64,000 nucleotides of DNA from JADKCZ01 sp963786945 (GCA_963786945.1 CAWBAO010000003.1:1-64000), one strand, 5' to 3'. Positions 42,246-52,484 are shown, counted from the stretch's first letter. Translations and numbers: made by a program. The notes: a model not told the origin generated them from the letters alone.

Positions 42246-42548
42246 ATGGCCATCGCCTTCCTGACCATCACGCCCCTCGGCACCGGCACGCCCAGCGTCT
42301 CCCGCTTCGTCGCCGGGGTGGAGCGGATCCTGCGCGAGACCTCGCTGCACCACCAGCTCACCGCCATGGGGACCATCATCGAGGGCGACCTCGACGAGAT
42401 CCTCGCGGTGGTGCGCCGCATGCACGAGCACCCCTTCACCCAGGGGGCCCAGCGCGTCTCCACCTCGCTCCGCATCGACGACCGGCGGGACAAGCCGCAC
42501 AGCATCGCCGGCAAGATGCGGTCGGTGGAGGAGAAGCTGGGGGGATAG
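42246..42548 (+). CDS. MTH1187/YkoF-like thiamine-binding family protein
   Basis: 100 residues of the MTH1187 (DUF77) ferredoxin-like fold. AIAFLTITPLGTGTPSVSRF at the start, HHQLTAMGTIIEGDLDEILA near residue 38 and RVSTSLRIDDRRDKPHSIAG (RIDDR-K near 80) are the family blocks. Members bind thiamine or its HMP part, and are thought to buffer or sense it. It follows the FHA gene by 15 bases with CACCAGGAG upstream, so they are probably one transcript, although they have no evident functional relation. thiE, thiS and thiG are 37 kb away. Confidence 0.88.
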   Translation: MAIAFLTITPLGTGTPSVSRFVAGVERILRETSLHHQLTAMGTIIEGDLDEILAVVRRMHEHPFTQGAQRVSTSLRIDDRRDKPHSIAGKMRSVEEKLGG

Positions 42549-42570
42549 CCGCCGCCCGGGGCCCGCCCGG

Positions 42571-44131
<1,561 letters not shown>

Positions 44132-44174
44132 CGAGGCCCATCCTACACCGGCGGCCGGCCACCGCCGGTGCGCG

Positions 44175-44203
44175 TTGACCCCCCGACCCGGGCATGGCGA
44201 AAT
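44175..44203 (+). promoter_or_regulatory. Promoter of the second FHA gene (leaderless)
   Basis: TTGACC at 44175-44180, 17-base spacer, CGAAAT at 44198-44203, six bases, then the ATG at 44210. Confidence 0.45.
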
Positions 44204-44209
44204 GGCCGG

Positions 44210-45115
44210 ATGGTCCGGCCGGTGAAGTGCCCCCGCTGCGGGCGGGACAACGACGCGTCCTTCGCCTTCTGCCTGGACTGTGGCCAGGCCCTCCGCCCCG
44301 CCGGCGCCGGGCCCGCGGCGCGCCACTGCGTCGGCTGTGGCGCCGCGCTGCAGCCCGGGTTCAAGTTCTGCGCCCACTGTGGGCGGCCCGCCGCCGCCCC
44401 GCCGGGTTCGGCCCCGCCTCCGGCCGCGCCCCGTGGCCAGCCACCGGCCTCCACGCCGGGCACCTCGCTGCAGGTGACGGTGGTGGAGGCCTCCCCGCGC
44501 CTCTGCGCGGTCCGCCACGACGGCCTGCCGGGCCTGGTGCTGGAGCTGAACCGCGCCGAGACCCTCTGCGGGCGCACCGAGGGCGAGCTGCGCCTGGCGG
44601 ACGACCCGACCGTCTCGCCCCGCCACGCCCGCTTCGTCCGGAACGGGCCGCAGGTGCGGGTCGAGGACCTGGGGAGCCTGAACGGCACCTACCTGCGGCT
44701 CCGCACCACCCACCGGGTCTCGGTGGGCGAGGAGCTGCGCATCGGCCGCCAGCTGGTGCGGCTGGAGCCCCTGCCCCGGCCCGCCGCCGGCGGCCACGGC
44801 GGGCGGCCCTGGGGCTCGGCCGACTCCGGGGCCACGCTGCGGCTGGCCCAGCTGCTCGACGGTGGTGGGGTGGGCGAGATCTTCCCGCTGCGCCCGGGGG
44901 AGAACACCGTGGGCCGCGACGCCGGCGACGTCACCTTCCCGGGCGATCGCTACGTCTCGGCGCGCCACGCCGTCATCCGGGTGGAGCCGGGCGGCGTGAC
45001 CTTCACCGACCTGGGCAGCTCCAACGGCAGCTTCGTGAAGGTGGTGGGGGCGGTCGCGCTCTCGCCGGGCGACCAGCTGCTGCTGGGGGCCCAGCTCTTC
45101 AGGCTCGACGCCTGA
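44210..45115 (+). CDS. Zinc-ribbon protein with two FHA domains, second copy
   Basis: 301 residues. Two zinc ribbons lie in the first 55 residues (CPRCGRDNDASFAFCLDCG and CVGCGAALQPGFKFCAHCG), then a short Pro-rich linker and two well-formed FHA domains: CGRTEGELRLADD / PRHARFV / LGSLNGTYL near residues 105-160, and VGRDAGDVTFPGD / SARHAVIR / LGSSNGSFV near 225-280. It has the same architecture as the protein at 41115-42230 but the FHA residues are better preserved. Divergent placement from the zinc-ribbon kinase suggests a kinase-reader pair. Confidence 0.85.
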   Translation: MVRPVKCPRCGRDNDASFAFCLDCGQALRPAGAGPAARHCVGCGAALQPGFKFCAHCGRPAAAPPGSAPPPAAPRGQPPASTPGTSLQVTVVEASPRLCAVRHDGLPGLVLELNRAETLCGRTEGELRLADDPTVSPRHARFVRNGPQVRVEDLGSLNGTYLRLRTTHRVSVGEELRIGRQLVRLEPLPRPAAGGHGGRPWGSADSGATLRLAQLLDGGGVGEIFPLRPGENTVGRDAGDVTFPGDRYVSARHAVIRVEPGGVTFTDLGSSNGSFVKVVGAVALSPGDQLLLGAQLFRLDA

Positions 45116-45130
45116 GGCCCGGCGCCGCGC

Positions 45131-45493
45131 CTACCCGAACGACTTCTCCTTCTGCTCCTGCTCTTCCTTGCAGCGGATGCAGAGGGTGGTGACCGGGCGG
45201 GCCTCGAGCCGCTTGGCCGAGATCTCCTCCTCGCACTTCTCGCAGATGCCGAAGGTCCCGGTCTCGACCCGGGCCAGGGCCTTGTCGATCTTGGAGAGGA
45301 GGAACTTCTCCCGGTCGCGGAGCCGGAAGATCATCGACTGGCTGTACTCGCTCGAGGCCTGGTCGATCTCGTCCGGCAGGTCGTCGGTGTCGAAGCTGGC
45401 CTCCTCGGTCAGGGTCTTCTTCGCCGACGCAAGGAGCTGCCGCTTCGACTCCTCGAGCATCGTCTTGAACCGCTTCAGGTCCTTCTTGTTCAA
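45131..45493 (-). CDS. dksA: RNA polymerase-binding transcription factor DksA
   Basis: 120 residues. The coiled-coil hairpin holds DEIDQA at 41-46, the D-x-x-D-x-A tip motif that reaches into the secondary channel of RNA polymerase, and the C-terminal zinc finger uses C84, C87, C105 and C108 (CEKCEEE and CIRCKEE). True DksA, therefore, and not a TraR-like relative. It works with ppGpp from the nearby relA to reset ribosomal and amino-acid promoters. Start is TTG at 45493 behind GGAGGAAA. A consensus promoter is at 45542-45570. Confidence 0.93.
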   Translation of the reverse strand: MNKKDLKRFKTMLEESKRQLLASAKKTLTEEASFDTDDLPDEIDQASSEYSQSMIFRLRDREKFLLSKIDKALARVETGTFGICEKCEEEISAKRLEARPVTTLCIRCKEEQEQKEKSFG

Positions 45494-45541
45494 GAGATTT
45501 CCTCCACGCCGGGCCCCCCTGGGAGCCTCGAAAGACCCGTG

Positions 45542-45570
45542 AACCTAGACGTCGAGGGCGGGCCTGTCAA
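45542..45570 (-). promoter_or_regulatory. Promoter of dksA
   Basis: Perfect TTGACA at 45570-45565, 17-base spacer, TAGGTT at 45547-45542. The 45-base leader carries GGAGGAAA. Confidence 0.6.
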
Positions 45571-45598
45571 GGCGCGCCGGACGGCGCCGCCGCTGGTT

Positions 45599-45627
45599 TT
45601 GACTCCCCCTCCCGGCGCGTCGATACT
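45599..45627 (+). promoter_or_regulatory. Promoter of the diadenylate cyclase gene (leaderless)
   Basis: TTGACT at 45599-45604, 17-base spacer, GATACT at 45622-45627, six bases (GGCGCC), then the ATG at 45634. Confidence 0.6.
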
Positions 45628-45633
45628 GGCGCC

Positions 45634-46518
45634 ATGTCGGAAGGCCGGTTTGACCGTGAGTTCCTGAAGTCGGCGCTGGCGCTCTCCACCCGCTCCGAGG
45701 TGGACCGCCTGCTGCTGGTCTCCGACGCCCCGCTCTCGCCCAACGACATCCGCGGCCGGCCCATCAAGAAGAAGCTGGTCTACGCCGTCACCAGCGACGG
45801 CCTCGCCCACCAGCTCCGCGCCCGCAAGTACCTGGCGGTGGTGATCCCGCCCTACGACTACACCCGGGTGGAGAAGATCAAGGTGGCCATCGTGGCGGCC
45901 CAGTCGGCCGGGCTGGTCCGCGACGGCGACACCGTGCTGGCCTGCTGCGGCCCGGGCGAGGACCGGACCGCCGACACCATGATCAAGGTGACCATCGGCT
46001 CCGAGGATCCCGAGGAGAAGATCCGGGTCGACACGCTGGGGCTGCCGTCCGGGTTCTCCACGCAGGTGATCGAGGGGCTCATCCACACCGCCATGGAGAT
46101 CGGCGCCGAGGGGTACGAGGGGCACGCCATCGGCACCATCATCGTGGTGGGCGACTCCACCCGGGTGATGGAGAAGAGCCGGCAGCTGACGCTCAACCCC
46201 TTCCAGGGGATCAGCGAGGCGGACCGCAACTCGCTCGACCCGCCCATCCGCGAGGCCATCAAGACCTTCGCGGCCCTCGACGGCGCCTTCATCATCCGGG
46301 AGGACGGGGTGGTGCTGGCGGCCGGCCGCTACCTGCTCTCCATGAGCCGCGACGTCACGCTGCCGCTCGGCCTCGGCGCCCGCCACTCGGCCGCCGCCTC
46401 GATGACCAGCGACACCAAGGCCATCGCCATCACGGTGTCGCAGACCAGCGGCGCGGTCCGCGTCTTCCGGGATGGCGAGATCGTCCTCGAGCTGCGGCAG
46501 CGCATCCGGCGGGTCTGA
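45634..46518 (+). CDS. DacZ-like diadenylate cyclase (pyruvate-kinase-like + DAC domains)
   Basis: 294 residues. The N-terminal 130 residues (KVAIVAAQSAGLVRDGDTVL near 83) look like the C-terminal alpha/beta domain of pyruvate kinase. The rest is a DAC domain: GHAIGTIIVVGDSTRV near 163, NPFQGISEADR, FAALDGAFIIREDGVVLAAG with the DGA motif at 216-218, and LGARHSAAASMTSDTKAIAI with R250-H251-S252. Cyclic di-AMP synthases normally have R-H-R there; the third residue is Ser here. This two-domain layout is that of archaeal DacZ (recalled, not searched). It is followed three bases later by a GT39 gene. The mRNA is probably leaderless. Confidence 0.75.
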   Translation: MSEGRFDREFLKSALALSTRSEVDRLLLVSDAPLSPNDIRGRPIKKKLVYAVTSDGLAHQLRARKYLAVVIPPYDYTRVEKIKVAIVAAQSAGLVRDGDTVLACCGPGEDRTADTMIKVTIGSEDPEEKIRVDTLGLPSGFSTQVIEGLIHTAMEIGAEGYEGHAIGTIIVVGDSTRVMEKSRQLTLNPFQGISEADRNSLDPPIREAIKTFAALDGAFIIREDGVVLAAGRYLLSMSRDVTLPLGLGARHSAAASMTSDTKAIAITVSQTSGAVRVFRDGEIVLELRQRIRRV

Positions 46519-46521
46519 CGA

Positions 46522-48009
46522 GTGACCAGGAGGCTCACCCCGTCCCGCACCGCGCTGCTGCTGGTGGCGGCCTCGCTGCTCTTCCACGTCGCCTACGCCG
46601 GGCTGGTGGCCCTGTCGCCGCAGGAGGCCTACTACTGGTCGTGGAGCCGGCGGCTGGCCCTCTCCTACTTCGACCACCCGCCGCTGGCCGCCTGGACCAT
46701 CCGCGCCGCCACCGAGGTCTTCGGCACCAGCGAGCGCGCCATCCGGCTGGCGGCGGCCTTCCACTCCGGCCTCTTCCTCTGGTTCCTCTTCCTGGCCGGA
46801 CGGCGCCTCTTCTCGGAGCGGGTGGCGCTGCTGGCCACCGCCTTCGCGCTGCTCGCCCCCATCACCTCGCTCGGGCAGGTGGTGATCACGCCCGACGGCC
46901 CGCTCCTCTCCGGCTGGGCGGCCTGCCTCTACTTCACGGTCCGGGCCCTCGACGAGGAGGACGGCCGCTGGCTGCTGGCGGCCGGCCTGGCCACCGGGCT
47001 GGCGGCGCTGGGCAAGTACACCGCCTTCCTGCTGGTGCCGCAGCTCGGCCTGGCGCTGCTGCTCGACCGGCGCGGCCGGCGGCTCATCGCCTCGCCCTGG
47101 CCGTGGCTGGGCCTGCTCCTGGCCGCGCTGGCCTTCTCGCCGGTGCTGCTCTGGAACGCCGAGCGGAACTGGGTCAGCTTCATCTTCCAGTCGGAGGGGC
47201 GCACCAGCACCTTCGCGCTGCGGCCCGTGCTGGTGGGGCGCTTCGTCGGGCTGCAGGCCATCAGCGTCTCGCCGCTGCTCTGGCTGGCGCTGATGGCGGC
47301 GCCCTTCCTGGCGGCGCGCCGCTGGCGCGAGCCGGGCTGGCGGGTGGCGGCCATCTTCTCGCTGCCGCTGGTCCTGATCATGCTGGCCGTCTCCCCCTTC
47401 CACTGGGTGAAGATGAACTGGGGCGCGCCGGCCTACCCGGCGGCGCTGCTGGCCGGCGCGGCGCTGGCGCTGGAGCACTGGGGCCGCCCCTGGGTGCGCC
47501 GCTTCACCTGGTCGGCGGGGGCGCTGGCCGCGATCTCCGGCCTCTACATGCACCTCATGCCGCTGGTGCCGGCCCTCCCCTTCCCGGCCCGCGACGAGAT
47601 GTTCGCCGGCTGGAGGCAGCTGGCCGGCCGGGTCGACGCCGAGCGGCGGGCCATGGGCGGCGACCCGCTGGTGGTGGGCTGCACCTACAAGCCGGCCGCC
47701 GAGCTGGCCTTCTACCTGGCGGGCCGGCCGCAGACCCAGTCGGCCGGCGTCTTCGGCGAGAACGGGCTGCAGTTCGACGAGTGGCTCGACCCGGCCGCGG
47801 TGAAGGGGCGCCCGCTGCTGGTGGTGATCGACCCGCGCGAGCGGGCGGCCTGCGCCCGGAAGGCCACGCTCTGCGCCACGCTGGAGCGGCTCGAGCCGGA
47901 GGTGGCGCGCCGCGGCGACGAGCTGGTCAGCGCCTTCGAGCTCTACCGCTGCCAGGTGCCGGCCGACGCCGAGATCCCGCTGCCGCGCTGGCGAGCCGGC
48001 ACGCGCTGA
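46522..48009 (+). CDS. GT39/ArnT-like membrane glycosyltransferase
   Basis: 495 residues with about ten membrane helices in the first 390. LSPQEAYYWSWSRRLALSYF near residue 32 and DHPPLAAWTIRAAT carry the acidic residue and D-H-P-P motif of the PMT/ArnT group, which uses polyprenyl-phosphate sugars to glycosylate lipids or proteins. The last 100 residues form a soluble domain (GDPLVVGCTYKPAAELAFYL). The GTG at 46522 is three bases after the cyclase stop, so the two are co-transcribed, though a functional tie to c-di-AMP is unproven. The 3' end overlaps the convergent TIGR02757 gene by 83 bases. Confidence 0.85.
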   Translation: MTRRLTPSRTALLLVAASLLFHVAYAGLVALSPQEAYYWSWSRRLALSYFDHPPLAAWTIRAATEVFGTSERAIRLAAAFHSGLFLWFLFLAGRRLFSERVALLATAFALLAPITSLGQVVITPDGPLLSGWAACLYFTVRALDEEDGRWLLAAGLATGLAALGKYTAFLLVPQLGLALLLDRRGRRLIASPWPWLGLLLAALAFSPVLLWNAERNWVSFIFQSEGRTSTFALRPVLVGRFVGLQAISVSPLLWLALMAAPFLAARRWREPGWRVAAIFSLPLVLIMLAVSPFHWVKMNWGAPAYPAALLAGAALALEHWGRPWVRRFTWSAGALAAISGLYMHLMPLVPALPFPARDEMFAGWRQLAGRVDAERRAMGGDPLVVGCTYKPAAELAFYLAGRPQTQSAGVFGENGLQFDEWLDPAAVKGRPLLVVIDPRERAACARKATLCATLERLEPEVARRGDELVSAFELYRCQVPADAEIPLPRWRAGTR

Positions 48010-48928
48010 CCAGGGGGCAGGCGGCGCAGTGGGCCGGCGTGAGCCGGGCCGGGCAGGCCCCGCTCATCCCCAGGTGGCAGAGGGCGAAGTCGAAGCGGGC
48101 CGGGTCGGCGGCGTCGACCAGCCGCAGGCCCGCCGTGATCTCCTCGGCGGTGCGCCAGCCGGCGTCGGCGCGGCGGGTGAGCCCGAGCCGGCGCGCCACC
48201 CGGTGGACGTGGGTGTCGAGCGGCACCACCAGGGCGGCGCGGGGCACGCCGGTCCAGGCCCCCAGGTCGGTGGCGTCGGGACCGCGCACCATCCAGCGCA
48301 GGTAGAGGTTCCAGCGCTTGGCGGCCCCCGGGCCGGCGGCGTCGGGGAGCAGGTGGCGCAGGCCGCGGAGGCCCCGGCCGTGCAGCAGCGCCGCCACCGG
48401 CGGGGCCCCGCGCAGCTCGGCGGCGAAGGCGGCCAGCGCCGGGCGGAGCGCCGGCGGCCCCCCGCCCGCGGCGGCGAAGAGGGCCGCGAAGCGGGCGCCC
48501 AGCGAGCCGTGGGTGCGCCGCAGGTGGCCGACGGCCGCGAGCAGCGCCGCCAGGTCGGCCGGCTGGTTGAAGCGGTAGCGGAACCAGCCGACCCGGGCCA
48601 CCGAGGGCGCGGCGGCGAAGGCGTCCACGGCGGCGGCCGGCGAGGGGCCGAGCTGGTCGAGCAGCCGCACCAGGATGGGCTTGAAGAGGTCGGCGCGGCC
48701 GTAGGCCAGGCAGGCGGCCAGCAGGCCGGCCACCTCCTGGTCGTGCGGCGAGCGGTAGCGCCGCGGCAGCTCGACCGGGTCGGCCGCCAGCCGCTCGGCC
48801 CGGTCCAGCGTGGCGTCGAGCCGCTCCAGCAGGGGCCGCAGCGCGGCGGCGTCGGCGGCGCCGAATCGCCGGCGGGGGGTGCGGCGTTGCCTGGGCGGGG
48901 CGACGGAGGGGGGGCGGCGGCGCGTCAT
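47927..48928 (-). CDS. TIGR02757 family protein (HhH/Fe-S, endonuclease III-like)
   Basis: 333 residues. YRSPHDQEVAGLLAACLAYG near residue 60, GWFRYRFNQPADLAALL, and KRWNLYLRWMVRGPDATDLG near 215 are the family blocks; PLDTHVHRVARRLGL resembles the helix-hairpin-helix glycosylase region with its aspartate. The end has C-x8-C-x2-C-x5-C (CPARLTPAHC, AAC, PLVSAC), like the 4Fe-4S loop of endonuclease III. A DNA-repair glycosylase-like role is inferred, not known. The ATG overlaps the mogA/moaB stop as ATGA. The tail after the cysteines (about 25 residues) overlaps the GT39 gene. Confidence 0.78.
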   Translation of the reverse strand: MTRRRPPSVAPPRQRRTPRRRFGAADAAALRPLLERLDATLDRAERLAADPVELPRRYRSPHDQEVAGLLAACLAYGRADLFKPILVRLLDQLGPSPAAAVDAFAAAPSVARVGWFRYRFNQPADLAALLAAVGHLRRTHGSLGARFAALFAAAGGGPPALRPALAAFAAELRGAPPVAALLHGRGLRGLRHLLPDAAGPGAAKRWNLYLRWMVRGPDATDLGAWTGVPRAALVVPLDTHVHRVARRLGLTRRADAGWRTAEEITAGLRLVDAADPARFDFALCHLGMSGACPARLTPAHCAACPLVSACRLASAAAGSRRRPAPGSGRARRR

Positions 48929-49446
48929 CGGCCTGGAGTGGCTGCGTCCTTCCGCAGCTCGCGCAGCACGTGGCCGACCTCGGGGGCGATGAGCTTCTCC
49001 CAGGCCAGCCGGACCGCGGCCCGCGAGCCGGGGACGGAGAAGACCACCCGGCCGCCCCAGGTGCCGGCCACCGCGCGGGAGAGCATGGCGGCGCTGCCGA
49101 TCTCGGCGAAGGAGAGCATGCGGAAGAGCTCGCCGAAGCCGTCGAGCCGCTTCTCGAGCAGGCCCGACACCGCCTCGTAGGTCCGGTCGCGGCCGGCGAT
49201 GCCGGTGCCGCCGTTCACCACCACCGCCTCGGCCCCGGCGGCGGCCGCCGCCTGCAGCGCGGCCCGGATGGCCTCCGGCTCGTCGCGCACCACCGCGTAG
49301 CTGGCGAGGGCGTGGCCGGCGGCGGCGATGGCCTCGCGCAGCAGGCGGCCGCTCTCGTCCTCGGCCTCGCCGCGGGTGTCGGAGGCGGTGATGACGCCGA
49401 AGCGGACGGTGGCGGGCGCCTCGGCGCGGTGCTGGTGGTGGGACAT
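48925..49446 (-). CDS. Molybdenum cofactor biosynthesis MogA/MoaB family protein
   Basis: 173 residues of the MoCF_biosynth fold. FGVITASDTRGEAEDESGRL near residue 17, VVVNGGTGIAGRDRTYEAVS near 75 (GGTG and RD motifs), GFGELFRMLSFAEIGSAAML and VVFSVPGSRAAVRLAWEKLI near 135 define MoaB/MogA, which adenylate molybdopterin before molybdenum insertion. MoaB and MogA are hard to separate by eye; length and sequence fit MoaB slightly better. The ATG at 49446 is chosen over an upstream TTG at 49485. It couples to TIGR02757 by ATGA. Confidence 0.88.
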   Translation of the reverse strand: MSHHQHRAEAPATVRFGVITASDTRGEAEDESGRLLREAIAAAGHALASYAVVRDEPEAIRAALQAAAAAGAEAVVVNGGTGIAGRDRTYEAVSGLLEKRLDGFGELFRMLSFAEIGSAAMLSRAVAGTWGGRVVFSVPGSRAAVRLAWEKLIAPEVGHVLRELRKDAATPGR

Positions 49447-49536
49447 GGGGGGAGGACGGTACCCCTCCCGCGCGAGGGAGGACAAGGGCGAGGCAGCGTG
49501 GCCGCTCGGCGTGGGCGTCCGGGGTGGCTGGGGCGG

Positions 49537-50934
49537 CTACGGGCCGCCGGCGTAGAAGGTGCCCGCGGCCCAGGTGGCCCAGTCGTCCTGGGTGAGGGCC
49601 ACGCCAGCGGCGTTGGCGTGGACGCCGTCGGAGAGGCCGGCGGCGCCCTGGGCGAGGGAGCGGGTGTACAGGTCGGGACCGGCCAAGGTGCCCGGCTTGG
49701 CGGCCACGATGGCCGCCAGCCGGGCGTGCCAGATCGGCATGTCGGCGCCGCCCACGCTGTTCCAGCGCAAGGTGGGGACGACCGGCACCTTCCCGGCCGC
49801 CAGCACCAGGTCGACCAGCCTGCGAAAGTTGGCGTCCATGGTGTCGATGGTGCTCAGCCCGCCGTTGATGTCGTTGGTCCCGATGCCGATCGAGACGTAC
49901 ATGCCGGGGAAGTCGTCCAGCCACCTGGCCAGGAGCGGCCGCCCGTCGCTGCCCTGCCAGCCAGTCCAGAGGAGGTCGGCGATGCGGCCCTGGGAGATGC
50001 CGCCCTCGTGCGCCACCGGGAAGCGCGACGCCAGCCTGGCGTGGATGTTGGTCCCGAACTTCATCGAGTCGTGCACGCTGAAGACGTTGGTGGTGATCGA
50101 GTCGCCGAGGAAGAGCCACCAGTCGTCGTGCCCGGCGCGCGCGTCGTGGACCGAGAAGTCGGTGCCGTAGTACTGGGCCGAGCGGCGCGGCGCCGAGGTG
50201 AGGCGCATGCGGACGCTGGTGTAGCCGGTCAGGTCCACCAGGTGCGCCCGGACGAGGTAGGTGTTGCCGGTGACGTTCACCAGCGTGGTCCAGGCGCCGC
50301 CACCGTTGGAGGAGGCCTCGACGACGTAGTCGAAGGGGGTGTTGGCGGCCGTGTTGTCGATCAGCCCGCCCAGCGCCGTGTCGGAGAGGCGGGCGTCGTA
50401 GCCGTCCTGCGCGTTGCCGTCGCCGGGGCCGGTGTCGCCACCGCGCGACCAGATGACGACCGCCGCTCCCAGGCCGGAGATGGCCGCCGCGGGCGTGGTC
50501 GCCCCGTCGGCGCTCATGACCGTATACGAGTGGGTCACCCGCGGCATGGCCGCTGGGACCGACTGTCCGGTCGCCACCACGGTGATGGCCACGCTCCGGG
50601 TGGCGGGCTGGCCGCCCGCGGTGACGGTGGCGGTCACGGTGCAGGTCCCGGCGGCCGCTGTCGTGAGCGTGGTGCTGGCGGCGGTGGTGGTGGAGAAGGT
50701 TCCGCACCACGGGGGCTGGGCGGCCCAGGCGTACGAGAGGGGTCGGGAGAGGGGATCCGAGGCCGTGACGCCCAGGAAGATCGCGTCGCCGACGTTGGCC
50801 GTGGTGGACGAGGCGCTCAACGCCGTGATCTCGGGCGGCTGGGTGACGGGAGGCGGGGGCGAGCTGCTGCAGGAGACACCGAGCGAGCCGGCGAGGCTCG
50901 CGGCGACGACGAACGAGATGGCTGAACGCCTCAC
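49537..50934 (-). CDS. Secreted Ig-like/SGNH (GDSL) hydrolase
   Basis: 465 residues. The signal peptide (RRSAISFVVAASLAGSLGVS) ends at C22; lipidation is possible but the lipobox is imperfect. An Ig-like or PKD-type domain follows (residues 35-125), then a sugar-binding-like jelly-roll region, and a SGNH hydrolase: FLGDSITTN near 273 with the catalytic Ser, SIGIGTNDINGG near 345, and SDGVHANAAG near 437 with the Asp-x-x-His pair. Probable esterase or carbohydrate esterase outside the cell. Its neighbour at 51150 is another exported protein. Confidence 0.82.
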   Translation of the reverse strand: MRRSAISFVVAASLAGSLGVSCSSSPPPPVTQPPEITALSASSTTANVGDAIFLGVTASDPLSRPLSYAWAAQPPWCGTFSTTTAASTTLTTAAAGTCTVTATVTAGGQPATRSVAITVVATGQSVPAAMPRVTHSYTVMSADGATTPAAAISGLGAAVVIWSRGGDTGPGDGNAQDGYDARLSDTALGGLIDNTAANTPFDYVVEASSNGGGAWTTLVNVTGNTYLVRAHLVDLTGYTSVRMRLTSAPRRSAQYYGTDFSVHDARAGHDDWWLFLGDSITTNVFSVHDSMKFGTNIHARLASRFPVAHEGGISQGRIADLLWTGWQGSDGRPLLARWLDDFPGMYVSIGIGTNDINGGLSTIDTMDANFRRLVDLVLAAGKVPVVPTLRWNSVGGADMPIWHARLAAIVAAKPGTLAGPDLYTRSLAQGAAGLSDGVHANAAGVALTQDDWATWAAGTFYAGGP

Positions 50935-51149
50935 GGACTACTCCCTTGGCCGAGGGCTCGCGGACCAGGCGAGCTTCGCGCGGGACGCAGCATAGCTCAC
51001 CAACCGAAGCCTCGCAGGGGCGCGCCGGCAGGTTCGTGGGCCCTCCGCGCCAGCGACTGGGACGAGTGGGACGGGAGGCCTCCGGGCCACGCCGGCGGCG
51101 CCGGGCCTGGGCCCTTGCGCCGCCGTGGGTTACTCCTGCGCCTCCTCGG

Positions 51150-52061
51150 CTACGGACAGCTGCTGACGTGCAGCTGGAGGTTGACGTCGGTGATGGTGAT
51201 AGGAGCGCCTGGCGCGCCCAGCACCAGCAGCGGCGCCGTGGTCAGGTCACCGCACGCGAACACGCGCAGGTAGTACCGATGATGCGGGAGCCGTCGCGGT
51301 TCCCGCTGTTTCCCGGCTCGTTGCGGTCCTCGGCACGGGCCTCGAAGCAGACGACGTCAGGGAACGGTGGTGACGGGTTGTTGCCCGCGATGCCGCGCAG
51401 CCGGCCCGAGCCGCTGAACTCGATGTAGTTGTACGGCGTCACTGGAGAGGTCGAGCCGGGCGGGAACGGCGGCTCCTCGATGATGTTGCCGCACTCATCG
51501 ACCTCGATCTGCGTCCCCTGGAAGAACAGCTCGAGATCGTGATCGACGTGGGTCCACTGGCCACCCATCCCCGGTTCCGGGGCGCAGCTCGGGTTCACGT
51601 TACCGCCGAAGCTCACCTTCGGCCCGTGCTCGGCGACGTTGATCCCCGCCAGCGCGCTGAACTTGGCCCCGCCACCGGTGAGCAAGCACCCCAGCTTCGC
51701 CTGCCCACGCTTCGCGACGCCGGACACCTCCCAGTCCAGGATGGCCATGGCCCTCGGCTCCTCCAGGGTGAAGGGCCTCGTCGCGGGCCCGACGACCTGG
51801 CCCTCCGTGAGCGTGAGGGTCGCCTGGTAGTCCGCCGGCAGGTGGTCGGGCAGCCAGACCGTGTAGGAGCCCCTGATCATCCGTGGTCGCGGAGACCGGC
51901 GCTTGGAGCCCGGCGCCCGTGACCGTCACGGTGGCGCCGGCGATGGGAAGGCCGAGGGCGTCGCAGACGACGCGCCCCTCCAGGTGGCAGGCCAGCGCGC
52001 TGCCGCTCATCAGGACGAACATCAGCGAAGCAGCCAAGGCATGTGCGAGCGCTCTTCTCAT
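51150..52061 (-). CDS. Exported beta-rich protein, unknown function, two indels
   Basis: 303 residues after correction. MRRALAHALAASLMFVLMSG is a signal peptide; GRVVCDALGLPIAGATVTVT looks like a carboxypeptidase-regulatory-like beta domain. At about 51886 one extra G in CAGGGGCTCC breaks the frame; dropping it yields DDQGSYTVWLPDHLPADYQA. Near 51277 one base is missing and adding it extends the protein with YYLRVFACGDLTTAPLLVLG to TAG at 51150. The body (FSALAGINVAEHGPKVSFGG, QWTHVDHDLELFFQGTQIEV, YIEFSGSGRLRGIAGNNPSP) resembles post-COAP-1-like secreted domains. Function unknown. Confidence 0.6.
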
Positions 52062-52484
52062 GGTGACCCCCCCGCTTGCCTGCGGCGCTCTGACATGGGC
52101 GCCGGATTTCCTGCGCCGCGAGCGCACGCCTGGCACCTGGCGCCACAAGCCATGCCCGGTGGTCCCGAAGGGTTCGCACTGCTGGGCGTGTGCCGGCTCG
52201 CCGCGCCCCTCGGATGGGTTCCAGGCTTCACCAAGAGAGCGATCCCCCCGCGCCCTTCCCAGACGAGGAACCGGAGCCGGTCCCATCAGGCGCGCTGCGT
52301 CAGGGTCACCGGAAGGGACGCTCGGCGGTGCCACCGCGCACGACCTCCCGCGCCTCGCCTGAACCCGGAGCGAGCAGCCGCTGAGGCGCGGCCGTGGGCG
52401 AGCCCTGCGTGACCGAGGCCACCGCCGCCCTCCACGCCACCGGAACTTGTGACCCCGCCAATCGCCGTCTACGCTCGCCCGACC
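52062..52484. other. 423-base intergenic region between divergent genes
   Basis: No conserved gene is visible on either strand: all open frames here are short and of atypical composition. It holds the promoter of the AmpG-like gene at its right end and must contain that of the exported protein on the left. GGGGGGGT lies ahead of the ATG at 52061. No repeat, tRNA or large hairpin seen. Confidence 0.5.
52447..52475 (+). promoter_or_regulatory. Promoter of the AmpG-like gene
   Basis: TTGTGA at 52447-52452, 17-base spacer, TACGCT at 52470-52475, then nine bases to GTG at 52485. The GTG at 52449 lies inside the -35, which argues for 52485 as the start. Confidence 0.45.
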
